Origin: Streptomyces sp. AC550_RSS872
GTDB lineage: Bacteria; Actinomycetota; Actinomycetes; Streptomycetales; Streptomycetaceae
Assembly (NCBI RefSeq): GCF_019049285.1
Contig: NZ_JAGMUL010000004.1
Location: 1-64,000, forward strand
Reading direction: 5' to 3'
Length of the DNA: 64,000 nucleotides
Shown piece after piece: positions 51,807 through 60,664 of the stretch. The position numbers and the translations under genes are program-made. Position 1 is the stretch's first letter; the number at the start of each line of letters is the position of its first letter. A model generated the notes under the pieces. That model was not told where the DNA came from and searched no databases. It saw only the letters and a program-made list of their open reading frames with translations.

Positions 51807-52229
51807 GTGGCTTACGCGAACGACCTCACCGTCCAAGCGGCCGGCTGCGTCCTGTGGCGCCGTTCGCCGGTACACGGTCAGCTGGAGATATGCCTCATTC
51901 ACCGGCCGAAATACGACGACTGGTCCCACCCGAAGGGCAAGCTGAAACGGGACGAGGACCACCTCGCCGGGGCGCTGCGCGAGGTCGAGGAGGAGACGGG
52001 GCACTCCGCCCGGCCCGGCGCCGAACTGCCGACCCTGCGGTATCTGGCCAACGGCCGCCCCAAGGAGGTCCGCTACTGGGCGGCCGAGGCGGGCCCCGGC
52101 GCCTTCACGCCGGGCACCGAGGTGGACCGCCTGCTGTGGCTCTCCCCCACCGCCGCCCGGAGCCGTCTGACCCAGCCGAGAGACCGCTCACTCGTGGACG
52201 CCCTGCTGGTGTCGCTGCGCCTGGCCTAG
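51807..52229 (+). CDS. Nudix hydrolase, MutT1-like
   Basis: 140 residues, GTG start. The Nudix box G-X5-E-X7-REVEEETGH is present (PKGKLKRDEDHLAGALREVEEETGHSA), and YDDWSHPKGKL is the family's substrate-side strand. It corresponds to the N-terminal domain of mycobacterial MutT1 without the C-terminal histidine-phosphatase domain. MutT1 relatives act on 8-oxo-(d)GTP or diadenosine polyphosphates. It follows the CHAD gene by 43 bp. Confidence 0.9.
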   Translation: MAYANDLTVQAAGCVLWRRSPVHGQLEICLIHRPKYDDWSHPKGKLKRDEDHLAGALREVEEETGHSARPGAELPTLRYLANGRPKEVRYWAAEAGPGAFTPGTEVDRLLWLSPTAARSRLTQPRDRSLVDALLVSLRLA

Positions 52230-52336
52230 AGCCTGCCCCAGACCCTGGCCCGGTCCGCACCAATCCGTACAAAGTCTCGGGACGCACCCGTGTCCACAAC
52301 GTAAGCGTTCCGTGACCTCACCGCACCGTCCCCAGG

Positions 52337-52380
52337 GGTTCACCCCTCGTTCATTTACGCCCTTCGGCCGCTTCACCTGT
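52337..52380 (+). promoter_or_regulatory. PHO boxes upstream of pstS
   Basis: Consecutive 11-bp PhoP repeats: GGTTCACCCCT (52337-52347), CGTTCATTTAC (52348-52358), a degenerate unit (52359-52369) and GCTTCACCTGT (52370-52380). These match the GTTCACC consensus of Streptomyces PhoP sites. A -10-like TAATTT follows at about 52387. Phosphate starvation should induce the operon through PhoR-PhoP (encoded elsewhere). Confidence 0.85.
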
Positions 52381-52498
52381 TCTGCCTAATTTCGGCCTTG
52401 AACGATGACGGACCGCGCCCGACGGGACGCGCCGGCATCGCCCATTCTTCGCACGCCGCCGAATTCAGGACGGCGGCTCCTGGAAGGAACTCCCTCAA

Positions 52499-53623
52499 GT
52501 GAAGCTTCAGCGCAAGAACCGGCGGGCTCTCGCTCTCGGCGCTCTCGCCGTCTCCGGCGCCCTGGCCCTCACGGCGTGCGGCTCCGACGAGACCGGCAAC
52601 GGCAACGGCGGCGACGCCTCCGCCAGCGCCGCGGCCGGCAACATCAAGTGTGACGACGCCTCGGGCCAGCTGCTCGCCGACGGCTCCTCCGCGCAGAAGA
52701 ACGCGGTCGACGCGTGGGTCAAGCAGTTCTCCCCGGCCTGCAAGGTGGAGATCAACTACAAGGCCGGCGGTTCCGGTGCCGGTGTCACCGCGTTCACGCA
52801 GGGCCAGGTCCCGTGGGCCGGTTCGGACTCGGCGCTGAAGCCCGAAGAGGTCGAGGCCTCCAAGAAGATCTGCTCCGGCGGTCAGGGCATCGACCTGCCC
52901 ATGGTCGGCGGCCCGATCGCCGTCGGCTACAACGTCCCGGGTGTCGACAAGCTCGTCCTGGACTCCTCGACGATCGCCAAGATCTTCGACAGCAAGATCA
53001 CCAACTGGAACGACCCGGCGATCGCGAAGCTGAACCCCGACGCGAAGCTGCCCAACCTCAAGATCCAGGCGTTCCACCGCTCGGACGAGTCCGGCACCAC
53101 GGACAACTTCACCAAGTACCTGATCGCCACCGCCGAGAAGGACTTCCCGTACGAGGGCGGCAAGGCCTGGCAGGCCAAGGGCGGCCAGTCCGCTCCGCAG
53201 TCCTCCGGCGTCGCCGCACAGGTCAAGCAGACCGCCGGCGCGATCGGCTACTTCGAGCTGTCGTACGCCAAGGACGGCATCAAGACCGTCGCCATCGACA
53301 CGGGCGCCGCCGAGCCGGTCGAGGCGACCGTCGACAACGCCACCAAGGCCATCGCGGACGCCAAGGTCGTCGGCACCGGCAACGACATGGCCCTGAAGCT
53401 GAACTACGCGACCAAGGCCGACGGTGCCTACCCGATGGTCCTGGTGACGTACGAGATCGTCTGCGACAAGGGCAACAAGGCGGAGACGCTGCCCGCCGTC
53501 AAGGCGTTCCTGCGCTACGCGGCCTCCGAGGACGGCCAGAAGATCCTCGCCGAGAACGACTACGCGCCCATGCCCGACGACATCATCGCCAAGGTGCGTA
53601 CGACCGTCGAGAGCCTGAGCTGA
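52499..53623 (+). CDS. pstS: PstS, phosphate-binding lipoprotein
   Basis: 374 residues, GTG start with GGAAGGA upstream. The type II signal peptide ends in the lipobox LTAC at Cys27, followed by a Gly/Asn/Ser-rich linker. The ligand-binding core includes LLADGSSAQKNAVDAWV, YKAGGSGAGVTAF and HRSDESGTTDNF, residues that cradle phosphate. It captures phosphate for the PstCAB permease. It is the first gene of the operon and is followed by a strong hairpin, which probably keeps pstS message more abundant than pstCAB. Confidence 0.95.
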   Translation: MKLQRKNRRALALGALAVSGALALTACGSDETGNGNGGDASASAAAGNIKCDDASGQLLADGSSAQKNAVDAWVKQFSPACKVEINYKAGGSGAGVTAFTQGQVPWAGSDSALKPEEVEASKKICSGGQGIDLPMVGGPIAVGYNVPGVDKLVLDSSTIAKIFDSKITNWNDPAIAKLNPDAKLPNLKIQAFHRSDESGTTDNFTKYLIATAEKDFPYEGGKAWQAKGGQSAPQSSGVAAQVKQTAGAIGYFELSYAKDGIKTVAIDTGAAEPVEATVDNATKAIADAKVVGTGNDMALKLNYATKADGAYPMVLVTYEIVCDKGNKAETLPAVKAFLRYAASEDGQKILAENDYAPMPDDIIAKVRTTVESLS

Positions 53624-53628
53624 CCTGA

Positions 53629-53664
53629 GTGCGGTCCGGTCTCCCCAGTGGGACCGGACCGCAC
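53629..53664 (+). terminator. Attenuator-like hairpin between pstS and pstC
   Basis: GTGCGGTCCGGTC (53629-53641) pairs perfectly with GACCGGACCGCAC (53652-53664) across a 10-base loop. It lies six bases after the pstS stop and well before pstC. It may partly terminate transcription or protect the pstS 3' end, giving excess binding protein over permease. Confidence 0.8.
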
Positions 53665-53726
53665 CGTCCGGTGCACCGCCGCCAGGAGCCGCACAACGCG
53701 TGCGGTTCCGCAGACCGGAGAACCCG

Positions 53727-54731
53727 ATGGACACCACACAAATAGCTGACGCACCTCCCCCCACTCCCCAGCCGCCCATGGCCGAGCAGAAGCGCGCCGC
53801 CCGTGGCGCCACCCGCCCCGGCGACCGGATCTTCCTCGGTCTGTCCCGAGGGTCGGGCATTCTGCTGCTGGTGATCATGGCCGCGATCGCGGGCTTCCTC
53901 ACCTACCGCGCCGTCCTCGCCATCAGCAAGGACGAGGGCAACTTCCTGACCACCTTCGAGTGGAACACCGGTGTCAATCCGCCGGTCTTCGGCATCGCGG
54001 TCCTGGCCTACGGCACGATCATCTCCTCGATCATCGCCATGGTCATCGCGGTCCCGATCGCGGTCGCCATCGCACTGTTCCTCACGCACTACGCCCCGCG
54101 CAGGCTCAGGGGCCCCATCGCGTATGTGATCGACCTGCTCGCCGCCGTGCCGTCCATCGTCTACGGCCTGTGGGGCGCCCTGATCCTCGTGCCGCAGCTG
54201 ACCGGCCTGTTCGGCTGGCTGAACGACTACCTCGGCTGGACCGGCATCTTCTCCTGGCAGAACGGCGCGCCACGCTCCATGCTCACCGTGGGCATCCTGC
54301 TCGCGATCATGATCCTGCCGATCATCACAAACGTGAGCCGTGAGGTCTTCCGCCAGGTCCCGCAGATGCACGAGGAGGCCGCCCTGGCCCTCGGCGCCAC
54401 CCGCTGGGAAGTGATCCGCATGGCGGTCCTCCCCTTCGGCCGCTCCGGCGTGATCTCCGCTTCGATGCTCGGCCTCGGCCGCGCCCTCGGCGAGACGATG
54501 GCCGTCGCCACCGTGCTCTCCCCCGACTTCCTGATCCACACCAGCCTGCTCGACCCGGGCGGCGGCACCTTCGCCCAGAACATCGCCAGCAAGTTCAGCG
54601 AGGCCACCGAGTTCGGCCGGGACGCGCTGATCGCCTCCGGTCTGGTCCTGTTCGTCATCACCCTGCTGGTCAACGGCGCGGCCCGCGCGATCATCGCCCG
54701 CCGCAAGGAGTACTCGGGGGCCAACGCATGA
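53727..54731 (+). CDS. pstC: PstC, phosphate ABC transporter permease
   Basis: 334 residues from MDTTQIADAPPPTPQPPMAEQ, with GGAG upstream. An N-terminal disordered tail is followed by six helices. The EAA loop is VPQMHEEAALALGATRWEVIRMAVLPFGRSGVI, contacting PstB. Other conserved blocks are AVPSIVYGLWGAL and GRALGETMAVA. It forms the channel with PstA. Overlap with pstA is 4 bp (ATGA). Confidence 0.95.
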   Translation: MDTTQIADAPPPTPQPPMAEQKRAARGATRPGDRIFLGLSRGSGILLLVIMAAIAGFLTYRAVLAISKDEGNFLTTFEWNTGVNPPVFGIAVLAYGTIISSIIAMVIAVPIAVAIALFLTHYAPRRLRGPIAYVIDLLAAVPSIVYGLWGALILVPQLTGLFGWLNDYLGWTGIFSWQNGAPRSMLTVGILLAIMILPIITNVSREVFRQVPQMHEEAALALGATRWEVIRMAVLPFGRSGVISASMLGLGRALGETMAVATVLSPDFLIHTSLLDPGGGTFAQNIASKFSEATEFGRDALIASGLVLFVITLLVNGAARAIIARRKEYSGANA

Positions 54732-55783
54732 GCAACGCCACCATCACCGACAACGGCACCAGCAGCCTGCGCGGCGGCCATCTGCCCAAGTGGGCTCCGT
54801 GGGCCATCGCCGCCGGATCCGTCGCCCTCGGAGTCGGCATCAGCGCCGCCGCCGGCCTGCACAGCAACATCCAGTGGGCGCTGATCGCCGCGCTCGTCTA
54901 CATCTTCGGTACGTACGTCATCGCCGCCCGGGTGGAGAACCGCCGCCAGGCCAAGGACCGTGTGGTCACCTCGCTGGTGTGGGTCGCGTTCCTGATCGCC
55001 GTGGTGCCGCTGGCCTCGCTGGTGTGGTCGACCGTCCAACGCGGCACGAAGGTCCTCGACGGCTACTTCCTGAGCCACTCGATGGGCGTGGTCGCCGACT
55101 CGGAGACGGGCGGCGGCATCTACCACGCCATCCTCGGCACGCTGGAGCAGGTCGGCCTCGCCACCCTGATCGCGGCGCCGATCGGCGTGCTCACCGCGAT
55201 CTACCTGGTCGAGTACGGGCGCGGCAACCTCGCTCGGGCCGTCACCTTCTTCGTCGACGTCATGACCGGCATCCCGTCGATCGTCGCCGGCCTGTTCATC
55301 CTCAGCCTCATGCTGATGTTCGACATGGAGCCCTTCGGCTTCGCCGGCTCGCTCGCCCTCGCGATCCTGATGATGCCGGTCGTCGTCCGTTCCACGGAGG
55401 AGATGCTCAAGCTCGTCCCGAACGAGCTGCGCGAGGCCTCTCTGGCGCTCGGCGTGCCCAAGTGGCGCACCATCCTGAAGGTGGTCCTGCCGACCTCGCT
55501 CGGCGGCATCACCACCGGCATCATGCTGTCCGTCGCCCGTATCGCCGGTGAGACCGCGCCCGTGCTGCTGCTGGTGTTCGGCAGCAAGTTCATCAACTCC
55601 AACCCCTTCGAGGGCGCGCAGGCGTCACTACCGCTGTACATCTACCAGCAGTACGGTTCCGGCGAGGCCCCGGCGTACGACCGCGCCTGGGCGGCTTCTC
55701 TCACGCTGATCGCCTTCGTGATGCTCCTGAACCTGGTTGCCCGCGGGATCGCCCGCTGGAAGGCCCCGAAGACAGGTCGCTGA
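54728..55783 (+). CDS. pstA: PstA, phosphate ABC transporter permease
   Basis: 351 residues. The PstA pattern is clear: GVLTAIYLVEYGRGNLARAVTFFVDVMTGIPSIVAGLFIL and the EAA loop VPNELREASLALGVPKWRTILKVVLPTSLGGITTG, then RIAGETAPVLLL. An N-terminal pair of helices extends the usual six. Partner of PstC in the inner-membrane channel. pstB follows after 71 bp. Confidence 0.95.
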   Translation: MSNATITDNGTSSLRGGHLPKWAPWAIAAGSVALGVGISAAAGLHSNIQWALIAALVYIFGTYVIAARVENRRQAKDRVVTSLVWVAFLIAVVPLASLVWSTVQRGTKVLDGYFLSHSMGVVADSETGGGIYHAILGTLEQVGLATLIAAPIGVLTAIYLVEYGRGNLARAVTFFVDVMTGIPSIVAGLFILSLMLMFDMEPFGFAGSLALAILMMPVVVRSTEEMLKLVPNELREASLALGVPKWRTILKVVLPTSLGGITTGIMLSVARIAGETAPVLLLVFGSKFINSNPFEGAQASLPLYIYQQYGSGEAPAYDRAWAASLTLIAFVMLLNLVARGIARWKAPKTGR

Positions 55784-55854
55784 AGCATCGACCTGCGGCT
55801 ACCGCCGCGCGGGGCCAAACAGCGACCGACTGATTCTGGAAGTGAAGTAGAGAC

Positions 55855-56631
55855 ATGGCCAAGCGAATCGACGTAAGCGGGCTCACCGCCTACTACGGCT
55901 CCCACAAGGCGATCGAAGACATCTCGATGACGGTCGAGCCGCGCTCGGTGACGGCCTTCATCGGCCCGTCGGGCTGCGGCAAGTCGACGTTCCTGCGCAC
56001 GCTGAACCGCATGCACGAGGTGACGTCGGGCGGCCGCGTGGAGGGCAAGGTCCTCCTGGACGACGAGGACCTGTACGGCCCCGGCATCGACCCGGTGTCG
56101 GTGCGCCGCGAGGTGGGGATGGTCTTCCAGCGTCCGAACCCCTTCCCCACGATGTCGATCTTCGACAACGTGGCGGCGGGCCTGCGCCTGAACGGCAGCT
56201 ACAAGAAGAGCGAGCTTCAGGACGTCGTCGAGAAGTCCCTGAAGGGCGCGAACCTCTGGAACGAGGTGAAGGACCGCCTGAACAAGCCCGGCTCGGGCCT
56301 CTCGGGCGGCCAGCAGCAGCGCCTGTGCATCGCGCGCGCCATCGCGGTGGAACCGAAGGTCCTGCTGATGGACGAGCCCTGCTCGGCCCTGGACCCCATC
56401 TCCACCCTCGCCATCGAGGACCTGATCGGCGAGCTGAAGGAACGCTTCACGATCGTCATCGTGACGCACAACATGCAGCAGGCGGCGCGTGTCTCCGACC
56501 GCACGGCCTTCTTCAACCTCGCCGCCGTCGGCCAGCCCGGCAAGCTGATCGAGATCGACGACACGGAGCGCATCTTCTCCAACCCGTCGGTCCAGGCCAC
56601 GGAGGACTACATCTCCGGCCGCTTCGGCTGA
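55855..56631 (+). CDS. pstB: PstB, phosphate transporter ATPase
   Basis: 258 residues. Walker [18 protein letters not shown] (about 38-54), Q-loop [17 protein letters not shown], signature [33 protein letters not shown] and the switch His in [13 protein letters not shown]. The C-terminal EDYISGRFG is typical of PstB. It drives uptake through PstC-PstA and ends the operon; a terminator follows at 56680. Confidence 0.96.
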   Translation: MAKRIDVSGLTAYYGSHKAIEDISMTVEPRSVTAFIGPSGCGKSTFLRTLNRMHEVTSGGRVEGKVLLDDEDLYGPGIDPVSVRREVGMVFQRPNPFPTMSIFDNVAAGLRLNGSYKKSELQDVVEKSLKGANLWNEVKDRLNKPGSGLSGGQQQRLCIARAIAVEPKVLLMDEPCSALDPISTLAIEDLIGELKERFTIVIVTHNMQQAARVSDRTAFFNLAAVGQPGKLIEIDDTERIFSNPSVQATEDYISGRFG

Positions 56632-56679
56632 CAGACCCCTCGCGGTGCTGCATGGCGGTGCCACCGCGAGGCAGATAAA

Positions 56680-56712
56680 GGGCCCGCCCCCCGGCTCCCG
56701 GGGGGCGGGCCC
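56680..56712 (+). terminator. Terminator of the pst operon
   Basis: GGGCCCGCCCCCCGG (56680-56694) and CCGGGGGGCGGGCCC (56698-56712) form a perfect 15-bp stem with a three-base loop, 48 bp after the pstB stop. Confidence 0.88.
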
Positions 56713-56820
56713 GTCTGCGCTGCCCCGGCGGCGGGTGGACCGGGGCCACTGATGCCAGCCCCACGATCACCAACTGGAACACCTCCATCCCACCCGGCCT
56801 CAGAGGACAAGGCCGTCCAG

Positions 56821-57066
56821 CCCGACGGGGTCCAGGGGGCGCAGCCCGATACGGGCCCAGGAAGCGCAGCCCGATACGGGCCCAGAAGCCCAACCCGATA
56901 CGGGCCCAGAAGCCCAACCCGACGGAAGTCCAAGAGGCCCAACCCGACGCGGGCCCAGAAGCCCAACCCGACGGAAGTCCAAGAGGCCCAACCCGACGCG
57001 GATCCAGGAGACCCAGCCCAATGCGGGCCCAGAAGGCCCAACCCGACGGGGGTCCAGGGGGCGGAG
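56821..57066. repeat. Tandem array of ten 24-25-bp units between pstB and pitH1
   Basis: Ten head-to-tail units begin CCCGA(C/T)(A/G)CGGG and run about 24-25 bp (starts near 56821, 56845, 56870, 56894, 56918, 56943, 56967, 56992, 57017, 57042). Three sub-types alternate: CCCGATACGGGCCCAGAAGC, CCCGACGGAAGTCCAAGAGG and CCCGACGCGGGCCCAGAAGC. The array merges into the dispersed GC-rich repeat at its right end. It is intergenic and probably expanded by slippage or unequal exchange. Confidence 0.8.
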
Positions 57067-57136
57067 CCCCTTGGCGGGGTCGAAGGGGCGGCGCCCCTGG
57101 GGATGGGACGGGTAGGGGCGGCGGGGGCGAGGAAAG
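57067..57136. repeat. Dispersed GC-rich intergenic repeat, copy 4
   Basis: GGAGCCCCTTGGCGGGGTCG, GGGATGGGACGGGTAGGGGC and GGCGGGGGCGAGGAAA match blocks at 60945-61079 and 25850-26038. It lies next to the pitH1 3' end, following the tandem array. Confidence 0.6.
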
Positions 57137-57163
57137 AAGGGGCCCCGGCAGCGAACCCGTTGA

Positions 57164-58162
57164 CTACAGGAACGCCAGGTGCACGACCCCGAACGCGGCA
57201 GCCGCCACCACCGCAGCCGCAGGCATCGTGATGAACCACCCGAGGACGATGTTCTTGGCCACGCCCCACCGCACGGCGTTCACGCGCTTCGTCGCACCCA
57301 CGCCCATGATCGCCGAGGTGATGACGTGGGTCGTGGAGATCGGCGCCTTGAAGAGAAACGCCGTGGTGAACATGATCGACGCACCGGTCGTCTCCGCAGC
57401 GAACCCCTGCGGCGGATCAAGCTCGATGATCTTCCGCCCCAACGTCCGCATGATCCGCCAACCACCGGCATACGTCCCCAGCGACAGCATCACCGCACAG
57501 ACGATCTTCACCCACACCGGAATCGGGTCGCCGTAGTCCTCGACATCCGCGATGACCAGCGCCATCACCACGATGCCCATGGTCTTCTGCGCGTCCTGGA
57601 GTCCGTGCCCGAGCGCCATCCCGGCCGCCGACACGGTCTGCGCGATACGGAAACCCCGCTTCGCCTTGTGCGGATTGGCCTTCCGGAAGATCCACAGGAT
57701 CGCGGTCATCACCAGATAGCCGGCCAGCAGACCCACCACCGGCGATACGAACATGGGGATGACGACCTTCTCCAGCACCCCATGCCAGTACACGGTCGTC
57801 CCACCGGCGAGCGCGGCCCCGACCATCCCACCGAACAACGCGTGCGACGAGGACGAGGGAAGACCGAAGTACCAGGTGACCAGGTTCCACGTGATCGCAC
57901 CGACCAGCGCGGCGAAGAGGATCCCCATCCCCTTCGACCCCTCGGGCGTCTGAATCAGCCCTTCGCTGACGGTCTTGGCGACTCCGGATCCGAGAAAGGC
58001 ACCGGCGAGGTTCATCACGGCGGCCATGGCCAGCGCGGCCCGCGGCGTCAGGGCCCGCGTCGAGACGGACGTGGCGATGGCGTTCGCGGAGTCGTGGAAA
58101 CCGTTGGTGTACGTGAAGAAGAGCGCGACCCCGATGGTCGCGACCAGCGCGAAGGTGTCCAT
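57164..58162 (-). CDS. pitH1: PitH1-type low-affinity phosphate transporter
   Basis: 332 residues. PiT-family hallmarks are duplicated: GFHDSANAIATSVSTRALTPR near the N-terminus and GLPSSSSHALFGGMVGAALA in the middle, with SAAGMALGHGLQDAQKTMGI and APISTTHVITSAIMG in the second half. About 8-10 helices. It imports metal-phosphate with protons. It is encoded 9 bp after the DUF47 gene, the usual partner. It converges on the pst operon. Confidence 0.92.
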   Translation of the reverse strand: MDTFALVATIGVALFFTYTNGFHDSANAIATSVSTRALTPRAALAMAAVMNLAGAFLGSGVAKTVSEGLIQTPEGSKGMGILFAALVGAITWNLVTWYFGLPSSSSHALFGGMVGAALAGGTTVYWHGVLEKVVIPMFVSPVVGLLAGYLVMTAILWIFRKANPHKAKRGFRIAQTVSAAGMALGHGLQDAQKTMGIVVMALVIADVEDYGDPIPVWVKIVCAVMLSLGTYAGGWRIMRTLGRKIIELDPPQGFAAETTGASIMFTTAFLFKAPISTTHVITSAIMGVGATKRVNAVRWGVAKNIVLGWFITMPAAAVVAAAAFGVVHLAFL

Positions 58163-58171
58163 GTGACGGTC

Positions 58172-58792
58172 TCAGGACTCCTTGACGGCGATGGTCTCCA
58201 CCGTGTTCGCCACATGCTCGAATGCGTCCGCCGCTTCCTCCAGCACATCCACGATCTGCTTGAGCTTGAGGACCTCGATCGCGTCGTACTTGCCGTTGAA
58301 GAGGTGCGCGAGAAGCTTGCGGTGTATCTGGTCGGCCTGGTTCTCGAGGCGGTTGACCTCGATCCAGTACTCGGTGAGGTTGTCCATCGTGCGCAGATTC
58401 GGCATGGCCTCGGCCGTGAGCTCCGCGGCCCGCGCCAGCACCTCGATCTGCTGCTCGACGCCCTTGGGCAGTTCCTCGACGTTGTAGAGGACGACCAGGT
58501 CGACGGCCTCCTCCATGAAGTCCATGATGTCGTCGAGGGACGAGGCGAGGGAGTAGATGTCCTCGCGGTCGAACGGCGTGATGAACGAGGAGTTCAACTG
58601 GTGGAAGATCGCGTGTGTGGCATCGTCACCTGCGTGTTCCGCGGCCCGCATACGCTCTGCGATCTCGGCCCGGCCGGCGGTGTCCGCCCCGAGCAGTTCC
58701 ATCAGGAGTTTCGAGCCCGTGACGATGTTGTCCGCGGATGCGGCGAACATGTCGTAGAAGCTCGTCTCCCGGGGGGTCAGACGAAAGCGCAC
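58172..58792 (-). CDS. DUF47 (PhoU-like) phosphate transport regulator
   Basis: 206 residues, GTG start. An all-helical PhoU-like bundle with acidic metal-binding repeats: FDREDIYSLASSLDDIMDFMEEAVDLVVLYNV, then EVNRLENQADQIHRKLLAHLF. DUF47 proteins pair with Pit transporters and modulate them. It is the first gene of a two-gene operon with pitH1. No PHO box was found in the 245 bp upstream. Confidence 0.9.
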   Translation of the reverse strand: MRFRLTPRETSFYDMFAASADNIVTGSKLLMELLGADTAGRAEIAERMRAAEHAGDDATHAIFHQLNSSFITPFDREDIYSLASSLDDIMDFMEEAVDLVVLYNVEELPKGVEQQIEVLARAAELTAEAMPNLRTMDNLTEYWIEVNRLENQADQIHRKLLAHLFNGKYDAIEVLKLKQIVDVLEEAADAFEHVANTVETIAVKES

Positions 58793-58981
58793 GTGAGGGT
58801 CCTCAAGAAGCGTCGGTTCGGTCAGGCTGATGCTAGGCGCATCATCCGGCCACGGCTAATGGGCCGTCCTCCAGTGTCGCCCATCAGGCACAGTGGTCGG
58901 CACGGGGGCTGCCCAGTGGTCCAGTCCAGCGGCCGTTCGCGGCATCGGCCACAGGCCCTATACCCAGCAAGGTCCGGTACG

Positions 58982-59002
58982 ATATACCCAGTAGGGGTAT
59001 AT
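58982..59002. promoter_or_regulatory. CsoR copper operator
   Basis: ATATACCC-AGTAG-GGGTATAT is a perfect inverted repeat (8-bp arms, 5-bp centre) typical of the TACCC/GGGTA sites bound by CsoR. It lies 36 bp upstream of the csoR start and overlaps TACGAT, a possible -10. A related half-site CTATACCCAGCAAGG lies at about 58957. Autoregulation by copper is expected. Confidence 0.85.
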
Positions 59003-59037
59003 GAAGCCATGTACGCGGTTTACGTCTGGAGGACGCG

Positions 59038-59400
59038 ATGACGACCACCGAGGCCGGCGCGGCCGCACCCTCCGAGGCGGAGGGCACCCCCGCGGTCGTG
59101 ACCGACCACGACCGCGGCATCCACGGCTACCACAAGCAGAAGGACGAACACCTCAAGCGCCTGCGCCGTATCGAGGGACAGATCCGCGGCCTTCAGCGCA
59201 TGGTCGACGAGGACGTCTACTGCATCGACATACTCACCCAGGTCTCCGCCTCCACCAAGGCCTTGCAGTCCTTCGCCCTGCAACTGCTGGAGGAGCATCT
59301 GCGCCACTGCGTCGCCGACGCGGCCGTCAAGGGCGGCGCGGAGATCGACGCCAAGGTGGAGGAAGCGACAAAGGCGATCGGCCGACTGCTGCGCACCTGA
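59038..59400 (+). CDS. csoR: CsoR copper-sensing repressor
   Basis: 120 residues, all-helical. The Cu(I) ligand set is complete: Cys62 (DVYCIDIL), His87 and Cys91 (EEHLRHCVAD), spaced exactly as in known CsoR proteins. An acidic Ala-rich ~25-residue N-terminal extension resembles that of S. lividans CsoR. Copper binding releases it from GC-flanked TACCC operators, derepressing copper efflux. It autoregulates from the palindrome upstream. The regulated CopZ/ATPase genes are not in the window. Confidence 0.92.
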   Translation: MTTTEAGAAAPSEAEGTPAVVTDHDRGIHGYHKQKDEHLKRLRRIEGQIRGLQRMVDEDVYCIDILTQVSASTKALQSFALQLLEEHLRHCVADAAVKGGAEIDAKVEEATKAIGRLLRT

Positions 59401-59424
59401 CGGCTCCCGCCCGCGAGGCCGAAA

Positions 59425-59601
59425 TCAATCGCTCCCCGCGTCCCGCTCCTCCGCGACTCTCAGCACCTCATCGATGCTTTCCAGACTGAGCCGGTCCTCG
59501 CGGGCGGTCGAGGCCGCGATGATGAGCTCTCCGCACAGCTCGATCTCGGCGAGGGCCACGTGGTCCTGAACTGCCGTACCGCCGACCGGAGCCACGTGCA
59601 T
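59425..59601 (-). CDS. Small conserved-looking protein (58 residues)
   Basis: A short gene with AAGAGGTG just before its ATG. The product begins MHVAPVGGTAVQDHVALAEI and continues ELCGELIIAASTAREDRLSLESIDEVL, an acidic helical protein. It ends 25 bp after the csoR stop, convergent. The ordered amphipathic helices (SLESIDEVLRVAEERD) and good ribosome site argue for a real gene below common length cut-offs. Function unknown. Confidence 0.68.
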   Translation of the reverse strand: MHVAPVGGTAVQDHVALAEIELCGELIIAASTAREDRLSLESIDEVLRVAEERDAGSD

Positions 59602-59710
59602 CACCTCTTCTCTGCCGTTACCGACTTCCTAGAGTAGGGAGCGGCCTACACACCGCGCATGGCACGGACGGGCTAGTTCTTGACGCCCGTCACGCACGCA
59701 TGCGCGGCCC

Positions 59711-60589
59711 TCAATGCTCCGCGATCTTGCCGGCGTAGATGTCGTCGCCGTCCGGAAGCCGTACGTCGACGGGGGTCCCGAAGTCGTACAGCAAGGTCGT
59801 CGAGGCCACGGCGACGGCGTCCTTCTGCTGCCCGTTGACAAAGCTGAACCGATGCCGGACCTTGCGGATCCGCCCCTCCTCATCGAGGTACACGTCGAAC
59901 GGCACCTCACGGGTGGCGAACCCTTTCGCCGCCGCCGCAAGCGCATCCGAATTCCCCTCGGAGGCCTCCCGCGCGGCAACCCCCAGGTCAGCGGTCCCCC
60001 GGTAGTGCCGCACCGCCGTACCGGCGACGTCCGACTCCCCCACATATGTCGCCGTCCGCGCCCCGCGCAGCACCTCGGCGGCGGCGTACGGATCGGTGGC
60101 CCCGCCGGTGACGAGGTTCCCGTCCGACAGCGACCGCGTATCGACCCGGACCCACTTGTCCGCGGGCACACCCGCACCGCGGTTCTTCATGAACAACGCC
60201 CCCGGTGCGAGCAACTCCATGATCGGCCGCTGCGCGGTGGCCCCCGCCGGATCCTGCGGCAACAGCACCTTCAGCCGCCCCCGCTGCTTCCGGAAGTCGT
60301 AGACACCCTCACCGCGAATGGTGACGCGGGTCCCACCGGTCGCCATCTCCATCGACGTCCGCGTCTGGGAACTCCGCGCCTCGACCAGCGCGTCGGCGGC
60401 CCGCCGCACCACCTGTACGGCGTCCCCGTCCCGCGAGTCCCCCACCGCGGCACCGCTCTCGGCCACACACCCGCTGCCCGCCAGGCAGACGCACAAGACC
60501 CCCGCCGCAACGCCCGCCCCACGCCCGAGCCTGTGCTGCTGCTGCCGCTCCGCCATCGCCTGCCTACCCCCAGCCGGTACGTCCGTCAC
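59711..60589 (-). CDS. Lipoprotein with LolA/LprG-like fold
   Basis: 292 residues if started at the GTG (AGGGGG upstream); ATG at 60556 is the alternative. A lipoprotein signal ends in LAGSGC. The mature domain has the alternating amphipathic strands and central TSMEMATGGTRVTIRGEGVYDFRKQRGRLKVLLP of LprG/LppX/LolA-type lipid-binding folds, with VPFDVYLDEEGRIRKVRHRFSF near the end. It is presumed membrane-attached and may carry lipids or act as an envelope sensor. Single gene. Confidence 0.78.
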   Translation of the reverse strand: MTDVPAGGRQAMAERQQQHRLGRGAGVAAGVLCVCLAGSGCVAESGAAVGDSRDGDAVQVVRRAADALVEARSSQTRTSMEMATGGTRVTIRGEGVYDFRKQRGRLKVLLPQDPAGATAQRPIMELLAPGALFMKNRGAGVPADKWVRVDTRSLSDGNLVTGGATDPYAAAEVLRGARTATYVGESDVAGTAVRHYRGTADLGVAAREASEGNSDALAAAAKGFATREVPFDVYLDEEGRIRKVRHRFSFVNGQQKDAVAVASTTLLYDFGTPVDVRLPDGDDIYAGKIAEH

Positions 60590-60664
60590 GGGCCCCCTGT
60601 CGTTCCGGTTAACGACGAGTAAGTGCCCCCGTCACGCACACCGGGGGCCTCGCGTTTACTTGCC

